A DNA stretch of 64,000 nucleotides from the NCBI RefSeq assembly GCF_024171565.1, contig NZ_JALJZZ010000002.1, forward strand, positions 62,001 through 126,000. The letters run 5' to 3'. Position numbers and translations under genes: made by a program. The notes beneath the pieces were generated by a model that saw only the letters and a program-made list of their open reading frames with translations, was not told where the DNA came from and ran no database searches. This DNA comes from Okibacterium sp. HSC-33S16 (GTDB taxonomy: Bacteria > Actinomycetota > Actinomycetes > Actinomycetales > Microbacteriaceae). This document shows, one piece after another, positions 33,494 through 41,889 of this stretch; position 1 is the first letter of the stretch; each line of letters starts with the position of its first letter.

Positions 33494-36364
33494 TCAGCTC
33501 TCGGGAGATCCCAGTGCACGCACGGCGAATCGGGCCAAATCGACCCGGTTCGCCGTTCCTGTTTTTCGCAGCAGGTTCGAGATATGTGAACTCACCGTCT
33601 TTTCGCTGATCACGAGTGCGCGCGCAATCTCGGCGTAGGTGCGACCCGCAATGACGTGATCGAGAATCTCCCGCTCGCGCGGGGTCAGGCTATAGGGCAC
33701 CAGCCGCGCCGGCGGGGCCTGGTCCACCCGGCCAAGTGGAATGCGTGCCGTCTCGGCGAGAGACGCCAGCAGCGCGCGCAGCGGTTCGCATCGAAGTCGT
33801 TCACTCAGGTCGTATCCACGCCGGAGAAGGGCTGCAGCCTGCTCTCGATGAGAGTGACCGCGGGTAAGAAGTGCCTCGGCAGCGCGCCAGCAGCTGTACG
33901 TTTCCTCCCAGGGGAGGAGCGCACCGGCGAGGGCGTCCGCCACACTGGCCCACTGCATGCCGCTGTCGGAATGTCCCCAAGCTCGAACAATCTCAACCTG
34001 GTAGAGAGCATCGAGCGCGGCGCATTGGCGATCATAGATCTCAGACGGCCCGCCGATATCTCGAATGATCGTCGGGAACTCCGTGACGAGACCGTCCAGC
34101 CGCTCGATCAAATCCGTCGTGTCCTGTCCCGCGTCCCTGCGTTCCTGGAGGAGATTCGCCAACGCTGAAGCGGCGAGAGGCATGAGCCACTCGCACATGG
34201 TCGGTGGTATCCCCGGCGAGGTTGCTCCAGCCATCGCGGCATCGTACGCGCGAGCATTGTCCCCGTGAGCCAGGGCGACTTCCGATCGAACCGCATCGAA
34301 TGCGAACGCCAGAAAGCCACTCCGGTCCCGGAGGAGCTCATCGGCGCGATCCAGGTGAGACTGCGCCTCTGCCGTTCGCCCCTGCCAGGCTGAGAGGCGG
34401 GCCGCGGTCAGCCGCGCACTCGCGTCGGTGGAAGGCCCCGGGTCGGAACCCAGCACAAACCGAACCCGTTCCAGGGCCGCCGCCCAATCACCGAACGCCA
34501 GTCGGGATGACGATTCAGCCGCCGAGAGAAACGCGATGTATGTATGTGGCGCGCCCAAGGTCACGAGTTGCTCACGCCGCGCACGCAGGTGGTCGGCGAA
34601 GACGGGAGCCGTCCATGTCTCCAGACCGTTTCCCTCCCAGAGGGCCGCGTGAACATACCCCCACCAATCCAGCGCTTTCACGGCTTCCTCGAGCCCGCGC
34701 GCGGCGTACTGAAAAGCCTCCTCGTTGCGACCCTCAGACAAGCTGGCCATAGACATAGCCGTGTAGGCATACGAGAGGGCCCGAGGTTCACTGTTGCGAA
34801 TGGCGTACGTGAGGGCCTCCGCGGCTCGCGCAGGAGCATCGGCGATTCCGGCCCAGAGTTCCGCGTGAGCGAGTTCGGCCAAGGCGAATGCGTACTGCCA
34901 GCTGGATGGGTCGGCTGAGGCCGCAGCGACCGCCGCCTCACCGTCGACGATGGAAAGGAAATCACGTCCAGTGGAGAACCTGAGATGCATGCGTCGCACG
35001 ATCAACTCCGCCCGCTCCAACGGAGGGAGCGCCGGGTCCTCAAGCGACTGTTCCACCGCGACGAGTTCTTGCTCCTGGGCGCCGGCGGTGTTCGCCGCGG
35101 AACGGAGTCGAACCAGCAGATCGTGCACACTCACCGGAGCGTCAGGAAGGCTTCGTCTGAGATCAACGGCGCGGTGCAAGAGGCGCAGCATCTCGGGGCG
35201 TCCACCGGTTTCACCGGCCTCCGCTGCCGCCTGCAGGGCCCAGTCGAGTGCATCGGCCGCGTGTCCGGCGCGGTCGTGGTGATCCGCAATTGCGACAAGC
35301 ACTTCAATTCGGCCGGCGTTGTCGGCGAGCTGGCGTTCGTAGTGCTCAGCGAACCGGGAATGCCACCGCCGTCGTGAGTCGGGAGCAATCGACCGTTCCA
35401 GTACTTCGGCAATCAGGGGGTGGTGAAACCAATACGTACCGCTCGGCGACGCATCAATCGTGCCCGCATCCACGGCTTCGCTTAGGAGCGGCACGACGTC
35501 GTCCACCCCGGAGACCGCCTCAAGGTCGTCGGCGGTGATGGGGCCGCCGTTGATTGCGAGGATCTCTGTGAGCCGACGTGCCTCGGTCGAGAGCTGACGC
35601 CAGGTCTGAAGGACGGCCGACCGCAAATCGGCGGGAAAGTCCGGTCGAATGTGCCTCGAGTCCGGAGAGAGACCCGAAACGACCAGCCGCGTGAGGTAGG
35701 CATTGCCCTGGGTATGCGAATACACCTCTTCGACAAGCGACTGATGCGGAGTGAGGTCAAAAAGCCTGGCCATCTGCTCTCCGGTCGCGACCCGGTCGAG
35801 CGGTTTCAGGACGATCTCGGTGATGTCGGGCAATCGCCGGATATCCGCGAGCCAGCGCTGCAACCGCAAATTTGAATCATCAGTGCGAATGGTGCACACG
35901 ATCGCTAACGCCCGACGGGCCTGACCCGCGATGAGATACATCAGGACATCCAGGGTGCTTTGATCCGCCCACTGCAGATCGTCGATCGTGAGAACGACCG
36001 GACGGATAGCGCAGAGTTCATCCAGCCAGGCGTCAATCAGAACCGGCACGTTCGGGGTGGTGTCGGAGACCCGCGGGGGCGGCGGTCCGTCGTCCGGGCC
36101 GAGATTGCGCACCGCAGAACGCAAAGCAAGAAAGGGAACGCTGAGCGACGTGAGGGGGAGGCAGGTGCCATAAAGCTCGGTGATGGTACCGGTGAGATTC
36201 TTGACCGATCGCACCAGCGCTGTCTTGCCTACTCCGGGATCACCGACCACCAGGAGAGTGACAGCATTGCCTGCGCTCGCTCGCTCAAGCTGGGCGCTGA
36301 GGATCGCCAGTTCCGCATCACGACCGACGAGGACCGACCCTGGTACGCCACCCCGCACCTCCAT
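33494..36364 (-). CDS. LuxR-family regulator with AAA/STAND ATPase domain (LAL type)
   Basis: The protein has 956 residues. Walker A is VVGDPGVGKTALVR (~residues 39-52) and the Walker B region is PVVLTIDDLQWADQSTLDVL. A long helical, TPR-like sensor region follows. A C-terminal LuxR helix-turn-helix (~890-950) contains SLTPREREILDHVIAGRTYA and ISEKTVSSHISNLLRKTG. Such STAND regulators switch on ATP and ligand binding and often control secondary metabolism or sugar genes. It lies convergent with the DarT-like gene (5 bp apart) and divergent from a small secreted protein, which is a plausible target. The ligand is unknown. Confidence 0.92.
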   Translation of the reverse strand: MEVRGGVPGSVLVGRDAELAILSAQLERASAGNAVTLLVVGDPGVGKTALVRSVKNLTGTITELYGTCLPLTSLSVPFLALRSAVRNLGPDDGPPPPRVSDTTPNVPVLIDAWLDELCAIRPVVLTIDDLQWADQSTLDVLMYLIAGQARRALAIVCTIRTDDSNLRLQRWLADIRRLPDITEIVLKPLDRVATGEQMARLFDLTPHQSLVEEVYSHTQGNAYLTRLVVSGLSPDSRHIRPDFPADLRSAVLQTWRQLSTEARRLTEILAINGGPITADDLEAVSGVDDVVPLLSEAVDAGTIDASPSGTYWFHHPLIAEVLERSIAPDSRRRWHSRFAEHYERQLADNAGRIEVLVAIADHHDRAGHAADALDWALQAAAEAGETGGRPEMLRLLHRAVDLRRSLPDAPVSVHDLLVRLRSAANTAGAQEQELVAVEQSLEDPALPPLERAELIVRRMHLRFSTGRDFLSIVDGEAAVAAASADPSSWQYAFALAELAHAELWAGIADAPARAAEALTYAIRNSEPRALSYAYTAMSMASLSEGRNEEAFQYAARGLEEAVKALDWWGYVHAALWEGNGLETWTAPVFADHLRARREQLVTLGAPHTYIAFLSAAESSSRLAFGDWAAALERVRFVLGSDPGPSTDASARLTAARLSAWQGRTAEAQSHLDRADELLRDRSGFLAFAFDAVRSEVALAHGDNARAYDAAMAGATSPGIPPTMCEWLMPLAASALANLLQERRDAGQDTTDLIERLDGLVTEFPTIIRDIGGPSEIYDRQCAALDALYQVEIVRAWGHSDSGMQWASVADALAGALLPWEETYSCWRAAEALLTRGHSHREQAAALLRRGYDLSERLRCEPLRALLASLAETARIPLGRVDQAPPARLVPYSLTPREREILDHVIAGRTYAEIARALVISEKTVSSHISNLLRKTGTANRVDLARFAVRALGSPES

Positions 36365-36664
36365 TGCCCCAGTGTCCCACCGAAGCCGTGCGATGCCGAG
36401 CCCTTCCGGGAGTTTTCCTGACGCGCCAGCCCACCGGTTTTGTCCTCACGTCCCGGGTCGCCGACGGCGGATCTCAGGGTTCCGCGCCTTGTTCTGAGGG
36501 GATACATCCGATGTGGCCTCGACGGGACGGGGAGGATGCTCAACACAGATCAGGTGCGGGGCCGGCTCGATCTTTTCCTCATGGGATCTGCCGGCTCCCA
36601 CCGGTTTATTCTCGTCACCGCGATCGTGGTGGCGCTGCCGGGCTCGACAAAGAAAGTGCACCCC
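36365..36664. other. 300-bp divergent intergenic region, no gene seen
   Basis: This region separates the LuxR-type regulator from the small secreted protein gene. Open frames cross it on both strands but lack family resemblance or ribosome sites. It probably holds the two divergent promoters. No clear operator palindrome was picked out. Confidence 0.4.
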
Positions 36665-36952
36665 ATGTTCACTCCACGTGGTCGTCTTGTTCTCACCGCC
36701 GCAGCCGGTGCTCTTCTGGTCGGTGCGGGGGTGGCTGCCCTGTCAACGGGCGCAGCGGCGTCCGCTCCGCCCTCACCGTCGACGTTCACCGTGAACGTCT
36801 CGACGAGTTGCTCCCTCCAGCGGATCGGCGATCAGTTCGTGAAGTGTGACAACCTCACCGGAGCCGGTGTTCGAGCGCCGGCATTCATACCGCTGGTCGT
36901 TCCCACTCACGTGTCAGGGATCCAGCGGATCGGTTCCGGCGATTTTCGCTGA
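36665..36952 (+). CDS. Small secreted protein of unknown function
   Basis: The protein has 95 residues. The basic N-terminus MFTPRGRLVL leads into a hydrophobic stretch and an Ala-rich cleavage region (STGAAASA), a likely Sec signal peptide ending near residue 36. The mature part of ~60 residues has two Cys (STCSLQ-like SCSLQ and VKCDNLTG) that may form a disulfide, and ends IGSGDFR. The longer frame from 36440 buries the signal sequence internally, so the ATG at 36665 is chosen. It is convergent with the MarP-like gene and divergent from the LuxR-type regulator. Confidence 0.65.
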   Translation: MFTPRGRLVLTAAAGALLVGAGVAALSTGAAASAPPSPSTFTVNVSTSCSLQRIGDQFVKCDNLTGAGVRAPAFIPLVVPTHVSGIQRIGSGDFR

Positions 36953-36965
36953 CGCGTGGTGACAA

Positions 36966-38156
36966 CTAGCGAGTGCAGGCTCCGGTCCCGACCGGGTTCG
37001 TCAGGGATGGCGCTTGGGCAATGACCGGAAGCACCTCCTCCATGGTGATGGCATAGCCAACGTTCTCCGTGACATCCGACTTGGCGAAGATGACACCGGC
37101 AACCGAGCCATCCGTCGCCAGGAGCGGGCCGCCGGAATTCCCCTGCTGCACGTTGGCGGCCAGGGTATATACCTGCCGCTGTGCCGGATTGCTGCCGTAG
37201 ATGTCAGGAACGAGCGTCGGCCCTTGCGCAATGACGCTGGCCGATCCTGCCGTGAATGGGCCTCCGAACGGGTAACCCATCACCGCGGCCTCGGAGCCCG
37301 GCGCGAGTGTCGGCGACATCGGCAGCGCCGCGGCGTCGAGTCCGGGCACCTCGATCACCGCGAGGTCATCCACAGGGTCGAAGTAGACAATCCGGCCCGA
37401 CCTCGGCATCTCACCCGGCGCTTCAACGACGAGCTCGGTCACGCCGGCCAGCACGTGGGCATTGGTCACCACGCGGTCGTCCGAGACGACGAATCCACTG
37501 CCGACGCGACCCGTCCCGCACGACGGTGCGTTGCCGGTGATTCGAACAACGGATGCAGCTGCCTGCGTCAGCGCCGGAGAGTCCAGTTGGACAGCGGGTA
37601 GGTCCGGTGAGGTTTGCGGTACGCCGACTGCGTCGAGGACGCGAGGTAGCCCGTCATTCATGACCGTCGTGCGCACCTGCGCGAGGAACGACTCGACCGG
37701 CGCGGGCATGAGCCTGTCGAGCGTCCGCAGTGCCGTCGACGACGCCATGGCCTGGCTGAGCACGGGTGCGCCGAGCGCCTGCGCGCTGAAGGCGAGCAGC
37801 GAAATGACGACAAGGGCGACCGCAGTGTTCGCGATTGCTCCGATGAGTTTGTCGAGCAGCTTGAGCGGGGTCTTGTGCAGCGGTCGACGGATCAGGTTCC
37901 CGAGCGCAATACCGATCGTGTAGCCGATGCTGATGAGCAACACGGCGGCGACGATCGAAGCGAGCACCCGCCACTCCGGCAACCAGGTGGCGATGAGTGG
38001 CAACACGAAGAAGGCCGCCACTCCCCCGGCGATCATGCCGGCAATGCCGCCGACGATCCGAAACAAGCCGCGGCTGTAGCCCTGGATGAAGGCGCCAAGC
38101 ACAACGAGAAGCAGCACGATGTCGAGCGCGATTGCACCAAATGTTGCTGCGTCCAA
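36966..38156 (-). CDS. marP: MarP-like membrane serine protease (CvpA domain plus S1C trypsin-like protease)
   Basis: The protein has 396 residues. Four N-terminal membrane segments (CvpA-like, residues ~5-125) carry a periplasmic protease domain. The catalytic triad is His234 (VVTNAHVLAG), Asp264 (PVDDLAVIEV) and Ser341 (QQGNSGGPLL). Cys213 and the near-terminal Cys394 match the disulfide of Mycobacterium tuberculosis MarP in position, and total length also matches (~397). MarP maintains acid resistance and processes peptidoglycan hydrolases in mycobacteria. The start is TTG (TTGGACGCAGCAACA) with GGGAGG upstream. It is a single gene on the minus strand, downstream of the terminator at 38245-38280. 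Confidence 0.92.
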   Translation of the reverse strand: MDAATFGAIALDIVLLLVVLGAFIQGYSRGLFRIVGGIAGMIAGGVAAFFVLPLIATWLPEWRVLASIVAAVLLISIGYTIGIALGNLIRRPLHKTPLKLLDKLIGAIANTAVALVVISLLAFSAQALGAPVLSQAMASSTALRTLDRLMPAPVESFLAQVRTTVMNDGLPRVLDAVGVPQTSPDLPAVQLDSPALTQAAASVVRITGNAPSCGTGRVGSGFVVSDDRVVTNAHVLAGVTELVVEAPGEMPRSGRIVYFDPVDDLAVIEVPGLDAAALPMSPTLAPGSEAAVMGYPFGGPFTAGSASVIAQGPTLVPDIYGSNPAQRQVYTLAANVQQGNSGGPLLATDGSVAGVIFAKSDVTENVGYAITMEEVLPVIAQAPSLTNPVGTGACTR

Positions 38157-38244
38157 GGGGCCTCCCGCCGTGTCCGATTCATTCTAGGTGGGGCATCTGA
38201 CCGGACCCGTCGGGTTGCGCCGGCCGACGGGCGGCATAACGACG

Positions 38245-38280
38245 GCGACCTGCCGCTCCCCGAAGGGAGCGGCAGGTCGC
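38245..38280 (-). terminator. Perfect 16-bp hairpin terminator
   Basis: The left arm 38245-38260 and right arm 38265-38280 are exact reverse complements (GCGACCTGCCGCTCCC with GGGAGCGGCAGGTCGC) around the tetraloop CGAA. It lies 18 bp downstream of the minus-strand acidic protein gene ending at 38298. It has no long U tract, as is common in actinobacteria. Confidence 0.85.
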
Positions 38281-38297
38281 GAATCGACGGCGGGAGC

Positions 38298-38705
38298 CTA
38301 GCTCTCAGAACCGGTTGTGTCGGTGGCTGGCGCTTCGCTCGACGCGAGAGCGTCGCTGTCCATGGCATCGGTCAACTGCGACGTTGTTGTGTCCTGGTTG
38401 TCGCTCCCCGGTTCAACTTCACCGTGCGTGTTGCTGAAGAGGTGCTGGTCGTTCTCGGAGTCCATCGAGTCGCCAGACAGCGACGTCTCCACATCGGCTT
38501 CGTCGACGTCGAGGAACGCGGCGTCCTGTTCAACCGGCTCACCGGCAACGGCGTCGTTAGCGACGGTCTCCTTGGCGAGAACATCCTCATCCTTCGGATC
38601 ACCAACCCCCCACACGCCGCCCTCGGAGGTCAGGCCATCCGTTGCCGGGTTCTGGTCCGCAACCGAAGTGTCGTCGGTGGGACCGGTGGTGTCTGCATCG
38701 CTCAT
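38298..38705 (-). CDS. Acidic low-complexity hypothetical protein
   Basis: The protein has 135 residues, very rich in Asp, Glu, Ser and Thr, with almost no Lys or Arg. No domain is recognised; it is likely intrinsically disordered. ATG 38705 (MSDADTTGPTDDTSVADQNP) is chosen from the frame that continues 9 codons upstream, because GGAGAATC lies just before it. The perfect terminator follows directly, supporting a real transcript. Similar acidic proteins occur in Microbacteriaceae without assigned function. Confidence 0.65.
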   Translation of the reverse strand: MSDADTTGPTDDTSVADQNPATDGLTSEGGVWGVGDPKDEDVLAKETVANDAVAGEPVEQDAAFLDVDEADVETSLSGDSMDSENDQHLFSNTHGEVEPGSDNQDTTTSQLTDAMDSDALASSEAPATDTTGSES

Positions 38706-38785
38706 GATTCTCCAATCGTCGGGGCTACCCACGCTAAGGCGGCTGCTGACCTGACCTCAAGGGGTTGCGAACCGGGGCATTTGGC

Positions 38786-39292
38786 CTATGCTCGCACGAC
38801 GGGTACGAGTGACACGTCTCGCAACGCTCCGTCGTCGGCGATGGCCGTCAGGTAGGTGCACACCGGCTGTCGACGCCGATCGGTGGGCGAACCTGGGTTG
38901 AGAAGCCGCAGCCCATTCGCACTCGTCGTGTCCCACGGAATGTGGCTGTGCCCAAAGACGAGCACATCTTCGTCCGGAAACTGGGCGTCCGCCCGAACCT
39001 CGCGATTTTTCGCAACTCCGGTTTCGTGAATCATCGCAAAACGGATGCCATCGATTACCGCCTGAGCGACCCGCGGCAGCCGGCGCTGCAGGGCTTCGCC
39101 GTCATTGTTGCCGTACACGCCGATGAGTCGCGTGGCACGCTCCTCAATCTGGTCCAAGAGTGTCTCGCTGACCCAGTCTCCCGCGTGAAACACGACATCG
39201 GCTGCGTCGATGGCGTCCCAGACCTGGGCGGGAAGTTCGCGTGCTCGTGTGGGGACGTGAGTGTCAGCAAGAAGCAGCAGGCGCGTGGGCAT
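38786..39292 (-). CDS. Metallophosphoesterase, YfcE/MJ0936-type
   Basis: The protein has 168 residues. The calcineurin-like metal motifs are present: LLLADTHVP (DxH), VFHAGDW (GD), YGNNDGE (GNxD/N), MIHETG and VFGHSHIP (GHxH). The short length and motif spacing match the YfcE/MJ0936 phosphodiesterase group, which hydrolyse model phosphodiesters; the natural substrate is unknown. The start is ATG (MPTRLLLLADTHVPT). The small gene at 39336-39512 is 43 bp upstream on the same strand. Confidence 0.9.
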   Translation of the reverse strand: MPTRLLLLADTHVPTRARELPAQVWDAIDAADVVFHAGDWVSETLLDQIEERATRLIGVYGNNDGEALQRRLPRVAQAVIDGIRFAMIHETGVAKNREVRADAQFPDEDVLVFGHSHIPWDTTSANGLRLLNPGSPTDRRRQPVCTYLTAIADDGALRDVSLVPVVRA

Positions 39293-39335
39293 AGGGCGAT
39301 TGTGTCAAAGTCGTTCCCCACAGTCGATCTGGTGG

Positions 39336-39512
39336 TCAGAACTCATCGTACGAGCCACCCGCGAGGAAATTGTCGATATGTTCCGCCTCGATCGCTTCGT
39401 CTTCGCGAGCTTGGAGCCGTTCCCGCCGGCGCGCCTCAGCGGCCTCGTCGCTGACCGGATTCTGCGCGTCCGTGATCTCTGGCTCGTCCCTGTTCTCTCC
39501 GGCTGCAATCAT
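39336..39512 (-). CDS. Small acidic hypothetical protein
   Basis: The protein has 58 residues: MIAAGENRDEPEITDAQNPV followed by a charged helix (RRRERLQAREDEAIEAEHID) and NFLAGGSYDEF. ATG 39512 is preceded on the minus strand by GGAAACGGA and an AT-rich TTATATAT stretch (about 39525-39535) that resembles a -10 region, so the longer frame to 39665 is not needed. No family is recognised. It overlaps nothing and could form a transcript with the phosphoesterase. Confidence 0.5.
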   Translation of the reverse strand: MIAAGENRDEPEITDAQNPVSDEAAEARRRERLQAREDEAIEAEHIDNFLAGGSYDEF

Positions 39513-39612
39513 GACATTCCGTTTCCGATATATAAGCGATGACCCTGAGGGTCGCTGTCGGCAGGGGGATCCGGGCGCAATGGCACCGGTGAGGTGACGA
39601 TTCTCGAGTGGC

Positions 39613-40350
39613 CTACAGCGCGGGGTTAGGTTTGGCGTGCCGTGGTCCCGACGAGGACTGGTCACCCTCAGGAACGTTGCCGTTCAGCCCGCCGGAGAGC
39701 GGATTTCCCGCGTTTTCCCGAGCATCTCGGTGCCCGTCATCGGTCGCCGGGTAGCCACTGTCCGTCCCGGAAGGTGTCGCGTCGGCGTGCGCGTCCCGGT
39801 CGGTGTCGATCTCATCGAGACCCGCACGGTCACGCCGTAAGTCACCCGAGTCGTCGTCGCGCGCTCCGCGCTCCACGGTCGTCGCCGCGTGTTCGCCGGT
39901 TGCTCCGTCGTCCCGCCGATCGCTCGCCGAATCCTGAGCGGCCCGTTCATCGCGCTCCTGCGCGGCCGCGCGTTCCATCAGTTCGGGGCGCTCGGGATAC
40001 TCGTCCGACGGGCGAGCCGTTCCCCCATCGGTGTCCACGTCGCTGATCCCGAAGTGACGATTGAGCGCTTCCTCGTTGTGCGGGCTCAGTCCCTCATCGG
40101 CGTTAAGGCGCGGCGCCGCGAGGAGTGCGTTCTTGTCGTGCTCAGTGTGGATGATTTCGCCGTCCCACGTCGCGTTGGCGAGCGGTGCAAAGATTTCGTG
40201 CCGACCGAGGAACCCGGTTTTGAGAGTGATCCAGTTGGGAGCACCGGTGACCGCGTCGACGAACACCTGGTGCACCGTCCCGATCTTCTCGTTGTCTGGG
40301 CCGTGCACCGGGGCGCCCTGGAGGCCGCCGATGTCGCGTGAATCAAGCAT
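39613..40350 (-). CDS. PRC-barrel domain protein with long acidic disordered tail
   Basis: The protein has 245 residues. Residues ~1-80 form a PRC barrel: LQGAPVHGPDNEKIGTVHQV, FVDAVTGAPNWITLKTGF, and a following EIFAPLANATW segment. The remaining ~165 residues are hydrophilic, rich in Asp, Arg, Gly and Glu, with several repeat-like DDG/RRD units. PRC barrels bind proteins or RNA in ribosome maturation and photosynthesis; this actinobacterial form is associated with general stress loci. The TIGR04086-like membrane protein starts upstream on the same strand; the stop-to-start gap is 15 bp, so the two form an operon. Confidence 0.88.
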   Translation of the reverse strand: MLDSRDIGGLQGAPVHGPDNEKIGTVHQVFVDAVTGAPNWITLKTGFLGRHEIFAPLANATWDGEIIHTEHDKNALLAAPRLNADEGLSPHNEEALNRHFGISDVDTDGGTARPSDEYPERPELMERAAAQERDERAAQDSASDRRDDGATGEHAATTVERGARDDDSGDLRRDRAGLDEIDTDRDAHADATPSGTDSGYPATDDGHRDARENAGNPLSGGLNGNVPEGDQSSSGPRHAKPNPAL

Positions 40351-40365
40351 GTCTTCTCCTGACGG

Positions 40366-41022
40366 TTAGCGGCCGAGACCGGCTCGGTCGACTCGACGGT
40401 GGAAACGCATTCCGGCGAGCCCACCCAGAACGGCAGCGCCGAGAGCGACGATCAGAGCGAGGATCGCGGTGATGATTCCACCCGCCGTCAACTCGTCTGC
40501 TCCGGTCGGAATGCGGGGGAACGTGTTGAGGTCGGCGAGCACGTTGAACTGGCTGCCCGCAACCGCGCCGAGGATGGCGAGCACAATGGCAATCACGATC
40601 GCCCAGATCCACACCGCGATTCCCTGCTTCGCTCCGCTGAACCGGGCCATGCGCCCTGCGACATACCCGCCGCAGTAGTAGGCGATAAAGAGAATGACCA
40701 GAACGACGATGGCGTAAACGAACACTCCGCCCAACTGTGTGCTGAGCGTGCTCTCTGCGGCATCTTCGACGCCGCCGGAGACTCCGACCACGATTGCCGC
40801 GACCAGCGCGGTCAGGATGACAGTGAGTCCCATTGCGGTGAGCCAGCCGAAGAAGGCAGAGCCGAACTTCATTCCGCCGAAGCGTTCCTTCTCGCGCTCA
40901 ATCACATTCTCGCGATACGACTTCTGTGATTCAGCCGGAACGGCACCGTGGGTTTGTGGTGCGGTGTCGCGATCGTAGGCCTCTGTGCGCCCGTCGCGAT
41001 CCCGGTCTGCGGGAATGCTCAT
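40366..41022 (-). CDS. Multi-pass membrane protein of a putative stress operon
   Basis: The protein has 218 residues. The hydrophilic N-terminus MSIPADRDRDGRTEAYDRDT (to ~residue 60) is followed by four hydrophobic segments (about 58-82, 98-122, 130-156 and 178-205). A YYCGGYVAGRMARFSGAKQG loop with a Gly-rich GGYVAGR motif lies between them. It resembles the YrzE/TIGR04086-type membrane family, but the match is only by pattern. ATG 41022 has AGAGAGGA upstream. It is cotranscribed with the PRC-barrel gene. Confidence 0.75.
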   Translation of the reverse strand: MSIPADRDRDGRTEAYDRDTAPQTHGAVPAESQKSYRENVIEREKERFGGMKFGSAFFGWLTAMGLTVILTALVAAIVVGVSGGVEDAAESTLSTQLGGVFVYAIVVLVILFIAYYCGGYVAGRMARFSGAKQGIAVWIWAIVIAIVLAILGAVAGSQFNVLADLNTFPRIPTGADELTAGGIITAILALIVALGAAVLGGLAGMRFHRRVDRAGLGR

Positions 41023-41136
41023 GATCGATGTCCTCTCTGGAGTGCTGCCACAAGTCAAGGCCCCGGCCGGTGAGAGGCGCAAGGGGTTGCGAATTGCCCT
41101 GCTCCTGAGTGAGGGCGCTAGCCGTAGATTAGGAAC

Positions 41137-41889
41137 GTGACCCGCAGACAGCGCCCGGTGGTGCCCCTCCTCATCGGCATCGTGGCGCTTCTGGGCTTTG
41201 GTTCCGTCTGGGTCGCGACCGAAGAATCGCTCGCGCCGGCCTCAACGGTGGCGTGGTTCATTTCCGAGACGGCACTTGCCCTCGCCATCATTGTCCCGGC
41301 CATCTGCCTGTTCTTTGTGATCCGGGCTCTGCACGCCAGGCGGATGCAGGCGAGGGAAACCGCCGCGCCGCCCAGTGCCGGTATTCGACAGGGCAGCGAA
41401 CTGCTGTGGGCGCTGTCGCACGGACTCCTTCCGCAAACCACGACGTCGAAAAATATTCGAACGGATGCCACGGAGCTGATCTTCCTCTCCCAGTCCGCGG
41501 TCGTTGGCCGGCACCGGCAGTCCGCCCCGAGTACGCGATCGCTCACCTCGTCGGCCCGAGCGTTGGCGTCTTCCGTGACTGGCTCTCCGGATACGCAGCG
41601 TCCCAACCGCTCGAGCGCGGCCTGGGCATCACTCGACGAGGTGGAGTTTGCCTCAACAGACCGCCGCTTCCTCGTCCGCCGCGGCGAGGAGACCATCGAC
41701 GTTCCCTACGCCGACATCGAGGCCGTGCACCTCGTTCCCGGTGCCGTGGTGTTGAGGGTTCGCGCCGGTGCCCCCATGCTCATCCTGTGTGAGCATGCCG
41801 AGTCGATCGCCGTTCTCGCGGTCTGGGGTAGTGCGGGCGAGTCGGCGCTCAAGCGCCACCCGGATTTCACCGCGCTTCGTTCGTCCTGA
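41137..41889 (+). CDS. Hypothetical membrane protein
   Basis: The protein has 250 residues with two N-terminal membrane helices (~residues 9-28 and 38-62). A soluble region follows, with a folded C-terminal part that looks like a PH-like module (WASLDEVEFASTDRRFLVRR, VPYADIEAVHLVPGAVVLRV). The match to bacterial PH domains is a visual impression. The start is GTG (GTGACCCGCAGACAGCGC). The last 23 bp overlap the convergent LacI gene. The function is unknown. Confidence 0.65.
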   Translation: MTRRQRPVVPLLIGIVALLGFGSVWVATEESLAPASTVAWFISETALALAIIVPAICLFFVIRALHARRMQARETAAPPSAGIRQGSELLWALSHGLLPQTTTSKNIRTDATELIFLSQSAVVGRHRQSAPSTRSLTSSARALASSVTGSPDTQRPNRSSAAWASLDEVEFASTDRRFLVRRGEETIDVPYADIEAVHLVPGAVVLRVRAGAPMLILCEHAESIAVLAVWGSAGESALKRHPDFTALRSS

